Assembly: GCA_026367775.1 (NCBI GenBank)
Contig: CP111163.1
Coordinates: 372,001-436,000, forward strand
Direction: 5' to 3'
Length of the DNA stretch: 64,000 nt
From: Exserohilum rostratum
Taxonomy: Eukaryota > Ascomycota > Dothideomycetes > Pleosporales > Pleosporaceae
A program made the translations under genes and the position numbers. The notes beneath the pieces are model-generated. The model saw nothing but the letters and a program-made list of their open reading frames with translations. It had not been told where the DNA came from and did not search any database. Each line of letters starts with the position of its first letter. The first letter of the stretch is position 1. Below are positions 55,885 to 64,000 of this stretch, one piece after another.

Positions 55885-58800
55885 ATGTCTGCCTCACGGT
55901 ACCCGGACAATAGCAGATATCAACGCGACAGATCTCCGCCTTACCGAGATCGAAGACCATCCGCCTTTGGAGGCGGTGGCGGATACCCTCCGCGAGGTAA
56001 TGAAACCTTCCGCCCTAACTCAGAGCCGGGCGGCTTCCCACGAGAAATCCCAAAAGGCCCAAAGTCCCTTGGAGATGCGCCACGTGGTCCGCCAGTCGGG
56101 ACACCATCAGGTGCATCTCCGGCGCCTCGCGATGAACGAGGTCGAGGCTTTGCTGGACGCGGTGAAGCAACCCCACTGCGAACTGCACCTCCACTAAGCA
56201 GTGGACCGGGATTTTCTCACAACTCTCAGAATTCTTGGAGAGCCGACCGCGACCGCGATCGCGACTTTGATCGACGCGAGAGGCGGCCAACTCCCCCACG
56301 AAGGTCGCCCATTCGAGACTCTAGAGACATGCGTGATCAGAGAGATTTTGTGCCACGGGACCTAGATGTTAACCGAGCGCGGCGTAATTCACGAGACGGC
56401 CCGCCTTCTGCAGGTTCGACGTACTCCGATCCCCCTCCTCTTGGCACCGCCTCATCCTATCGTGGTGGAGGCATTGGCCGAGGGCGAGGCGGCTTCGCAG
56501 GACGTGGTAGGAATTTCCACAGTGATGACCGGGATCGGCATCACGACCCACGTGATCGGATACCAGAGCGTACATCCTATCGACCCAGAAGCCGGACTCC
56601 TCCCAGACGCCAAGAAAGGGACATTCGAGAAGAACGTGACTTTGACAGAAGAGACCGTGACGATCGAAGGTTCCCTAGAGAATATGATTCTTACATTGGC
56701 CCTGCAGGCACCGCGAAACCTGGGCTGCGGGCTCTGGACACGCACCGTGGACCAGGCCCCTCCGACCTGAGACACCTCCCCGGTACACCTACAGGACCGC
56801 CGCCTCATTCATCTCATCATGCATCCCCATCTGACAGATTAGGCCCACAGGGTGATTCGTATCCAAGACGGCCTTCTATTGCAATCGATCCACTCTCGAC
56901 CAAAGACAGCCGCCGGGAGCCGGGTAAAGACGAAGCCTTGTTAGCTAGTCGTGCAGAAGCATCAAGAGAAAGATATGCCCCGCGAGCATCATCACCTCCG
57001 GCTTCCATTCCAGCCTTTGGTGGGTCTAACGTATGGAGGGCGCCTGTTACTGACAGTAAACCAAATGCTGCCCCAGTAGCACCACCGAAACCTGCTCAGC
57101 CTTCTCCAGTATCCTCAACCGCACCTCCTACGCCTTCTGTTCCTTCAGCCCCTGTCGCTTCGTCTACACCGACTGCTCCGACTGCTCCGGCTGCCCCATC
57201 CGCTCCCACAACGCCAGCAAAAACTCCTACAGTTCCTACTGCTCCCAAGGCCACTATACCACCTGGTCTGACGACCCTTCCTCCTACTGGGCCCAAAGCC
57301 GATCGCGCGCCGGATCGTCCCCCGCCTGGAGATGCGCCAAATCTGGAGAGCAGGCTTGGTCCTCCACCACCTCCACCTCCGCCTCCCCAACGGATGGAGC
57401 CACCTGCTGTTCCGCCTGCTTCTACTTCATCCCAACCAACGGATACAACGAGCTCAGACAGTATAACTGTCAAAGGCCCCACGACACCGCAACTGCCTGC
57501 GCCTCCCAAGGGCCCTTCTAATGCGCCATCTGCTCCTCCAACAGCCCCAACCGCACCATCAACCATGGCAAAATCTCCGCCTCAAGGCCCAGCTCCAAGG
57601 CCCCGCCCGCCGCCAACAGCCCCTCAAGCTGCTCTGCGAGCCAATGTTTCGCCTTCCTTCTCAAGAGCCACTTTGCCTCCATATTCCCCTCGGGATGCAT
57701 CACCAAATGCTACTCCTTCTACGTTTGGACCCCGCGTGGGTAGTGGAAGCGGACCGGCAGTGAGCACCTCGCCTAAGAGCCTACCAGCGAACATCCCGAC
57801 TGGGCCGAAAGCTGATAGAACACCAATGGCTCCTCGACCGCCTCCACCATACAATCAAGCTGATAGGCCTCCGTTTCCTCTGGCCAGGGGTTCAATGAGT
57901 GGTGGTCCGAAAAGTATGCAGTGGGTGCGGCCTGGTTTTACTTCGAGCCGCCCATCGGTTCCAACGAAGCGCGAATTTCCTGCCGACGACCGTGAGCGAC
58001 CATTTGGGAATGCTCCCAAAGCTCCGAGACTGGAAAACAGCGTCTCAGCTGCACAACCACAACGGACATCACAGGCAAAGTCTGTGTCACCCTCGTTTTC
58101 GAGATCAACTGATCCCGAACGGCCCAGAGAAAGAGCATTGTCTGCCGAACGACCAGTCATGCCTTCGCCTAAACCCACGCCAATCGAAACCAGACGCCAT
58201 TCTGATGTTGTCATGGCAGAGGCCTCGCCTCGGATGGCCAAGCCGCCGATGTCTGCTGCATCATCCGCGCCCGAAGCTTTGCAAGACTCTGATGATGATT
58301 TGGATCTAGATGAAGATGATTTTGCTGAATCAGAAGCAAAATACAACCGAGAACGGGCTCGTCTGGAGGCCAAGCGTGTGGACTTGAATGCTCCACATTT
58401 GCGCGCCATCACACCTTTGCAAGAAATTGCACTACTCTCCTGTTTGACTGTCGATCATCTTCCACAAGCGCAGCCTGAGCAGGCCTCTGCTGAAGAGATT
58501 AGCACACCATTGCCACAAGAAGACCCAGTTCCGACTCCCATTAAGGCAGCTCCTGAATTGCTGGCAGCTCCACAACCGCCATCAGAGAGTATTGCGGCAG
58601 ACCTGCCAACGCCTAGAGCTGAAGAGTCCGAAGACGTTGAAATGGAAGACAAGGAGGAGGTCGAGGAAAGGTCAACTGCACCCGCTACAATGGCACTGCG
58701 CCTTCGACGCGAGACTTCTGTTGAACAGGATAGCCCTCCTGATCTCAGCGCATTACCTTACCTCGGTTCTGGTCCCCCAACACCTTTGTCCGATATTGGG

Positions 58801-61800
58801 CAAGACAATGCGTCCTTGCCAGACTCCGTCATGGATGTTATCCGGAGCAAGTTGCGCAAGAGCATTGAACCAGAAACGAATATTGAACAGACTCTTCGAC
58901 GATACGCTGAGGTATACAAAGAATGGCGACTACATATTCGACCGTGGGATGAGGAACGTGAACAAGACGAACAAGACAGGCAACCATCAGCAGAGCCATT
59001 GCTGAAGGCTGTCACTCCTGATGCGCAGAGTGCTGCGATGACAGGGATACTTGATGGATCATTGGCACCAACAGGCCGAAGAAGTCACGCCAGTCGATGG
59101 GCCACTGAGCTGGACCTTGAGGCTGTCATCAAGGAGTCTTTGAAGACTGCCGAGGAGGAGAAGCTTGGAAAGAGGGACAAGGAACCAAGAAAGGCCATGG
59201 CTGACCCTGAGAAGGAAGCAGACCTGCCCTTGGAACTAACCGAAGCTGAAGCCCAACGACGAAGATTCATCGACTACAACTTTCAACGCGAACCCGGTCA
59301 AGGAATCTTTGTGTTCCATTATGAACCACCAGAAGATGATTTCACGCCAGAAGAGCACCGGGTCATGGTTCATAACTACAAGGACCAGTACGCTAAGAAA
59401 TGGGGCAAGCTGGCTGAAGTCTTGTACAAGGAAGTTGGAACTGAGCGTACCTACAAGGACTGCATCAACCACTACTATGCGACCAAGTGGGGTAAAGAGT
59501 ACAAAGGCAAATTGCGGAAACCCCGAGTCTCCCGAAAACGGGGCGGTGGTGTTGGTCGCGGTCGTGGAGCCATTGCTAACATGGAGCGAACTGAAGTGCA
59601 AGGGGAGGACGGACAGCCTCTGCCAGTCACTGAAACCGGAAGACCTAGACGCTCGGCAGCACCGACATTTGGTCCTACAGAGACGGATATTGACCCAGTT
59701 AGTGGAAATGCTACCCCAAGCCGATCACGCAAGCAGACAGACACCGACGGCTCACAAGAGAAGGCTACAAGGCGAGGAAAGCCCTCAAAGGAGAAGCTTG
59801 GTCGCAAGAAGAACATGCCGCTTGCTGCAGCTCCTACGGGCTCACCTGTTAAGGTGGATCGCAAAGAGAAGGCTTTTGGCGTCAAGGTGGAAGACGATGC
59901 AAACAAGCGACCTTTGGGTGAGGTGCCCATGCCCATGCACGTTGTACCCATGGAAGAGCAGATGGTCATGTCTAGTGATTTGCAACAGCTCCCTGGCCTG
60001 CCAGGTGGCCTGATGGAGCGGCCAAAGACTCAGGCTGGTGCCAGACCTGGGCCGTCAAGTTATTGGTCAGTTTCGGAGCTGCAAGATTTCGACAAGAACG
60101 TTGCACATTTTGGCACGGACTGGATCGCAATAGCAAATCACATGGGTACCAAGACGCACACCATGATCAAGAACCAGTACCTCCGTCTTGTTGAAAGCGG
60201 CAAACTGGATCTGGAGCAGGTCGCGAAGGAAGCAGACGCACGAAGGGACCGGGGAGAAGATCTTGGGCCACCACCTACACCAACGCCGGCACCCAAGAGA
60301 CGATACGAAAGTACACAAGCAGCACCAGTTCGCCCCATTGCGCCCACTCCCGAACATGCCTCTCCGCCTCCAAACCCCCTTGCGCTACCGAAGACGTCTC
60401 CCCCGCACACAAATCCCCCTTCAAGGTTTGCCCCTCTTGCTCAAGGGCCCATGCAAAGCAAGCCATTGGTACCTACTTCGGGATTTCCTGCCCTACCGGA
60501 GACTAGCTTGGCGTCTGTACCCTCAATACCACCACAGCAGTCACCACCCGCTCCACCGCAACGTGTCCAGCCGCAACAACAGCCACCACCGCAGCCGCAA
60601 CCACAACATCACCATCACCAGCATTCCATGTCTCAACAAAAACCACAGCCGCAAGGACCTCGAGCAGGATATTTCTCAGATGACCTGCCTGCGCGTTTTG
60701 AGAGCCGGCCACCTTCTCAACCATCGAGTAACCAACAGTCGCATCGACCACTACAACAACATGCGACTCCCCAGCCGCGCGTCCAAGAGCAGCATCAATC
60801 GCCTGTTTTCCGTGGGCTTCATTATCAAGAGCGGGAGCCGGTGGGAAGACCTGAGGCCCCACAAGATCAAGAGATTCAACGCCGGATCCATGAGCAACAT
60901 GCCCGTCGGATATCCCAAGAGGTGCAACAACATAGAGCTTTCGCTCCTAGCGCTGCACCTCCGATCATGGCGCCAGTACGTTCAAACTCGGTCGCGAGGT
61001 CTCCGGAGCACCGTGCCATGCCATACTCGCACTCCCGGCATCCGTCGCAAGTCCAGTCGCTCAATCAAACACCCGCCGAAGTATACTCTCCAGGATCCAG
61101 CACTAACCACATGGGGCAGCAGCAACAACAACTGCCGCCTCGCTCATCGATTCTCACGCCGCCTGTCAAAGAGGAGCCCAGACATATCACTCCTACAGCA
61201 ATTCCTCCTGTTCAATCCCAACCATTGCTCCATTCGCAATTGCAGCACCCCCAGCGCAGCCAGCCACCTATGCACAGCACTCCGCCACCTGTCGTGCCTA
61301 AGCCCGCTGCTGAACCACGCAAGTCGAACCTGATGTCGCTGCTCAACGATACTGATCCAGAAGAACCCAAACGGAAAAAGCCGAGCGAGCAAGGACCGCC
61401 ATCGCATAGCTCTACTCCTCTGCAATCAGCACCAGTCGCTCCACCTCCTCCGACAACACAGAGCTATTCGTCATCAAGACGCCCGCTCTACGAGGACCCC
61501 GTTGCTGTGCAGCCTCCTTATAGTCGTCCATCGTATGCTCAGCAGTCCTCGCTTCCCACCGCGGCACCAAACAGGCCAATTGACCTTACGGATGACAAGC
61601 CGTCGGCAGGTAGACCAAGCTTGCGTGAGAGCTGGCAATCCCGACAGCCATACCATCCGGGGATGGCTCAGACTCCACAGCTAACACCCCTCCCGTCGTC
61701 GCAGTCCGGTCTATCTCAACCACCTCCTGCCAATGACAGGATGTTCAATCATCGGTCGGTCTTTGCTCAGCATAACACCCCACGTCAGAATGCTACCCCG

Positions 61801-62907
61801 CCTCCTCTTGCCGGATACACCAATTCGCCAAATCCACACTCACGCGCATCGAGCATCAGTGGGCCGGCAGGATCAATGCCACGGCATTCCATGCCGGGCA
61901 CAAGCGCAGCTCAGCACGCACAAGCAATGAACGCGTCTGCTCAATCCGCACAAATCCTGCAGCCTAACCCCTATGCTCAGGTGGATCCGCCTGGCAATGG
62001 TGTACCACCATCAGGCCCAATGGGCATGCGTCCTAGCCCACGTCTGCAAGCAAGCCATGTGCAACAGAGAGAAACCGCTGGGCGCAATGAACATTCGCAG
62101 GCTTCGAATGCAAACATGTCCTACTCTAACCCTCAGACACCTAATGAGCATCACGGCCAGCATCCTTTCCAGACTATGAGCAGACTCACTGAGCCCTATC
62201 GTCCTCGCGACCCTCGCGATGCCCACGACTTGGATCATCGACAAATGTCAGATCGTGACACCAGCCGTGAGCTATCTCAACGAACTGAGTATCTGCGTGA
62301 ACAGCTTTCCAATTCCGCGTTGCGTTCCAGTGGCCCGCCAATGCACGAAGACATGCGCTACCAATCTCAGGATCGAGGTTACCTTGCCCAGAGGTCTCAG
62401 ACCCAGACACCACTTTCAAGGAACGAGCATAGCCAGCCCCCGCCTCTGCAACATCCTCCTCACTCTTCACTCGGAGTGGCAAACCACTCATTGTATGCTC
62501 AACGCCCTCCCCCTGAGGAGCCGCCACGTCACTTTATGCGCAACCCCCGGGATCGCAGCATGACCGAACGTCTCCGGGAGGAACAGGCGCAAGCTCATGC
62601 ACAACATCAAGCACAAGCACAGGCCCAGCACCACCAAGCAGCGATGCAGAACCGAGACGAGCATATGAGAAGGGAGGCTGACATGAGAGAGCGCGATATG
62701 CGAGAACGCGATATGCGGGAACGTGAAGCACGTGACGCACATCACAGGGACAGCTATATGAGAGCCAGCCATGCTAGAGGCGTACCACCGCCGCCTGGCT
62801 CTGGACCAGGATCGCTACCTGAGCAGCGTATGCCTCCCTCTGGGCCGAGCGACTGGGTAACTGGAGTGCCCCGGCATCCAGGAGATCGTGGGCCATGGCA
62901 GCGATGA
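55885..62907 (+). CDS. SANT-domain chromatin protein, Snt1-like (Set3 complex / NCoR type)
   Basis: Likely scaffold of the Set3 histone deacetylase complex, the fungal counterpart of NCoR/SMRT. One 7-kb exon, 2340 residues. N-terminus Arg/Asp/Gly-rich (RDRSPPYRDRR, GRGRGGFAGRG), then a long Ala/Pro/Ser region with a poly-Pro run, an acidic coiled coil near residue 800-830 (SDDDLDLDEDDFAESEAKY), the first SANT domain near 1150-1205 (FTPEEHRVMVHNYKDQYAKKW ..), basic linker (RKPRVSRKRGGGVGRGRG), and the second SANT domain near 1391-1440 (SYWSVSELQDFDKNVAHFG ..). The remaining 900 residues are Gln/Pro/His-rich with HHHHQH and QQQQ runs and an RERDMRERDMRERE tail. The paired SANT spacing is the evidence for Snt1; the low-complexity portion alone has no diagnostic value. 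Confidence 0.88.
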   Translation: MSASRYPDNSRYQRDRSPPYRDRRPSAFGGGGGYPPRGNETFRPNSEPGGFPREIPKGPKSLGDAPRGPPVGTPSGASPAPRDERGRGFAGRGEATPLRTAPPLSSGPGFSHNSQNSWRADRDRDRDFDRRERRPTPPRRSPIRDSRDMRDQRDFVPRDLDVNRARRNSRDGPPSAGSTYSDPPPLGTASSYRGGGIGRGRGGFAGRGRNFHSDDRDRHHDPRDRIPERTSYRPRSRTPPRRQERDIREERDFDRRDRDDRRFPREYDSYIGPAGTAKPGLRALDTHRGPGPSDLRHLPGTPTGPPPHSSHHASPSDRLGPQGDSYPRRPSIAIDPLSTKDSRREPGKDEALLASRAEASRERYAPRASSPPASIPAFGGSNVWRAPVTDSKPNAAPVAPPKPAQPSPVSSTAPPTPSVPSAPVASSTPTAPTAPAAPSAPTTPAKTPTVPTAPKATIPPGLTTLPPTGPKADRAPDRPPPGDAPNLESRLGPPPPPPPPPQRMEPPAVPPASTSSQPTDTTSSDSITVKGPTTPQLPAPPKGPSNAPSAPPTAPTAPSTMAKSPPQGPAPRPRPPPTAPQAALRANVSPSFSRATLPPYSPRDASPNATPSTFGPRVGSGSGPAVSTSPKSLPANIPTGPKADRTPMAPRPPPPYNQADRPPFPLARGSMSGGPKSMQWVRPGFTSSRPSVPTKREFPADDRERPFGNAPKAPRLENSVSAAQPQRTSQAKSVSPSFSRSTDPERPRERALSAERPVMPSPKPTPIETRRHSDVVMAEASPRMAKPPMSAASSAPEALQDSDDDLDLDEDDFAESEAKYNRERARLEAKRVDLNAPHLRAITPLQEIALLSCLTVDHLPQAQPEQASAEEISTPLPQEDPVPTPIKAAPELLAAPQPPSESIAADLPTPRAEESEDVEMEDKEEVEERSTAPATMALRLRRETSVEQDSPPDLSALPYLGSGPPTPLSDIGQDNASLPDSVMDVIRSKLRKSIEPETNIEQTLRRYAEVYKEWRLHIRPWDEEREQDEQDRQPSAEPLLKAVTPDAQSAAMTGILDGSLAPTGRRSHASRWATELDLEAVIKESLKTAEEEKLGKRDKEPRKAMADPEKEADLPLELTEAEAQRRRFIDYNFQREPGQGIFVFHYEPPEDDFTPEEHRVMVHNYKDQYAKKWGKLAEVLYKEVGTERTYKDCINHYYATKWGKEYKGKLRKPRVSRKRGGGVGRGRGAIANMERTEVQGEDGQPLPVTETGRPRRSAAPTFGPTETDIDPVSGNATPSRSRKQTDTDGSQEKATRRGKPSKEKLGRKKNMPLAAAPTGSPVKVDRKEKAFGVKVEDDANKRPLGEVPMPMHVVPMEEQMVMSSDLQQLPGLPGGLMERPKTQAGARPGPSSYWSVSELQDFDKNVAHFGTDWIAIANHMGTKTHTMIKNQYLRLVESGKLDLEQVAKEADARRDRGEDLGPPPTPTPAPKRRYESTQAAPVRPIAPTPEHASPPPNPLALPKTSPPHTNPPSRFAPLAQGPMQSKPLVPTSGFPALPETSLASVPSIPPQQSPPAPPQRVQPQQQPPPQPQPQHHHHQHSMSQQKPQPQGPRAGYFSDDLPARFESRPPSQPSSNQQSHRPLQQHATPQPRVQEQHQSPVFRGLHYQEREPVGRPEAPQDQEIQRRIHEQHARRISQEVQQHRAFAPSAAPPIMAPVRSNSVARSPEHRAMPYSHSRHPSQVQSLNQTPAEVYSPGSSTNHMGQQQQQLPPRSSILTPPVKEEPRHITPTAIPPVQSQPLLHSQLQHPQRSQPPMHSTPPPVVPKPAAEPRKSNLMSLLNDTDPEEPKRKKPSEQGPPSHSSTPLQSAPVAPPPPTTQSYSSSRRPLYEDPVAVQPPYSRPSYAQQSSLPTAAPNRPIDLTDDKPSAGRPSLRESWQSRQPYHPGMAQTPQLTPLPSSQSGLSQPPPANDRMFNHRSVFAQHNTPRQNATPPPLAGYTNSPNPHSRASSISGPAGSMPRHSMPGTSAAQHAQAMNASAQSAQILQPNPYAQVDPPGNGVPPSGPMGMRPSPRLQASHVQQRETAGRNEHSQASNANMSYSNPQTPNEHHGQHPFQTMSRLTEPYRPRDPRDAHDLDHRQMSDRDTSRELSQRTEYLREQLSNSALRSSGPPMHEDMRYQSQDRGYLAQRSQTQTPLSRNEHSQPPPLQHPPHSSLGVANHSLYAQRPPPEEPPRHFMRNPRDRSMTERLREEQAQAHAQHQAQAQAQHHQAAMQNRDEHMRREADMRERDMRERDMREREARDAHHRDSYMRASHARGVPPPPGSGPGSLPEQRMPPSGPSDWVTGVPRHPGDRGPWQR

Positions 62908-64000
62908 TGATGAGTCAGTACCAACCTTGTTAGGGCTATTTGTTTGTTCGTTTGATTCTTCTAGGAAACCTTTTATGGATTCCTCACTACGCACATGGTC
63001 GGGGATGGTGGCAGTTTTCTTTTCCATATGTGTCCGACTACTACTACTACTAGATATATGTGTGTGCGACAACCACCTTTTGTTTTTTGTTTTTCTACAC
63101 TATTTACCAGTACTACGCTTTTTTTTTATATTTACAGATTTGTTTATTCGAATTCTATTTATCAGTTATTCTGTTTTGTTTTTGTTTTGTTTTTCTATAC
63201 ACGTTTCGAAACAAAGGCAAACGTAAAAGAAGATGAAGATGAAGATGAAGAAGAAAAGAAATTTATAAGAATTGCGCGTGTGCGCATACACATACCACGC
63301 ACATGCACATACGAGAATCAGTTGAACTGCTTTGTTTTTGCTTATTTGTTCATTGCTGCTGTTTTTCTGCTTCATGACTTGACATATGTATGTGCGTTTG
63401 TGGCCTTTTTACCTTGCTTTGCGTTTTTGTTTTCAACCCCATTATACATATATATACCACGACGAAAGAAAGTAAAGTAAAGTAAGCGAGCAAAGAATGA
63501 ATACGGGAATGGCCTCTCTACTTTTTCAGTCCTAAGTCCGACAACCTATGAGATTGTTCTTTTTATGTTTTTGGCTTTTGTACATGTATGTTTATAAGTG
63601 TATGTATACAATGTAACAATGTTTCAACGTTTCACATACATCTTCTCTTTTTTTTATGCATGGATTGATTCATTAATCATGACTTTTAGATAGTTATCTC
63701 TTGTATTCTCTACATACGTATGTGTCTATAGTGCTCAATCGAAATTCGAAATCGATGGTAAAAAAAAAAGGCTATGCATGCTATGGGCAAATTCCCTAGC
63801 TTGTGTGTCTATCTTACTTTGTTGTTGCAAAACGGACAAGTGGATGATGATGATAGTAATGGTAGTAGTAGTACATGAGTGTCTGTGTCCCTGATAGGTA
63901 CAGTGATAACAACAAAAAAACACTTTTTTTGTTTAGAGTAAATTCACGAAATGGTTTCGCTGGATATGGACGGATTTTTTGGTTTCGCAAATGCTATAGG
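62908..64000. other. T-rich 3' region after Snt1-like gene
   Basis: About 1.1 kb of AT-rich, T-rich sequence with poly-T runs, a GAAGAT/GAAGAA tract near 63229-63260 and several short tandem words. Parts are presumably the Snt1-like 3' UTR. No gene is supported; short frames are low complexity. Confidence 0.5.

Noticed and set aside
60580..60640. His/Gln-rich runs in the Snt1-like gene as metal-binding or prion-like domain
   Set aside because: Low-complexity CAA/CAC repeats are common in fungal chromatin scaffolds; no specific function can be supported from sequence.

Overview
The window reads as a gene-dense, housekeeping stretch of a filamentous ascomycete (Pezizomycotina) nuclear chromosome. 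Dothideomycetes/Pleosporales is my inference from overall protein character, not something tested. Evidence for a fungus: eukaryotic genes with short GT-AG introns of about 40-75 nt carrying CTAAC/CTGAC-type branch sites, an intron-containing tRNA, and orthologues of CPC-3/GCN2, Cut12, Rad14, Pgs1, Smp3, Gpi7 and Snt1. I see no transposon, biosynthetic cluster, CRISPR array or viral sequence.

Layout. 0-7.4 kb: a sparse left flank, a small conserved fungal protein, then GCN2 on the minus strand. 8-13 kb: a Cut12-like spindle pole protein, peptidyl-tRNA hydrolase (minus) and Rad14/XPA. 13.4 kb: tRNA-Cys with an intron. 14-19.3 kb: a vacuolar-type ABCC transporter (minus). 19.3-22 kb: gene-poor. 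22-29 kb: a secreted FAD amine oxidase, an eight-exon NDUFA12 gene (minus) head-to-head with mitochondrial PGP synthase Pgs1, then Smp3 (minus). 30-36 kb: SKP1, PDX1 (minus) and aminopeptidase P (minus). 36-44 kb: a Kap122/importin-13-like karyopherin, a FUN14 protein (minus) and Gpi7. 44-47 kb: two adjacent minus-strand genes, a CxxC zinc-binding protein and an RBR-type RING protein, whose otherwise clean gene models contain in-frame stop codons. 47.9-54.3 kb: a MATH/degenerate-USP/MORN/RING protein (minus) and deoxyhypusine synthase (minus). 55.9-62.9 kb: a 2340-residue Snt1-like SANT protein, then T-rich 3' sequence.

Functional groupings. Translation control and fidelity: GCN2, peptidyl-tRNA hydrolase, deoxyhypusine synthase, tRNA-Cys. 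Mitochondria: NDUFA12, Pgs1, FUN14 and possibly an aminopeptidase P isoform. GPI-anchor assembly in the ER: Smp3 and Gpi7. Ubiquitin: SKP1, the RBR protein and the RING protein. These look like independent genes; nothing resembles a co-regulated cluster.

The signals most worth a second look are the NDUFA12 gene with a 7-nt microexon, the TAG, TAA and TGA codons interrupting two neighbouring genes (one TAG aligns with a Trp codon in an internal repeat, one TGA immediately precedes the expected catalytic Cys of RING2), and the MATH-pseudo-USP-MORN-RING architecture. Exon coordinates were derived by hand from splice signals and reading frame.
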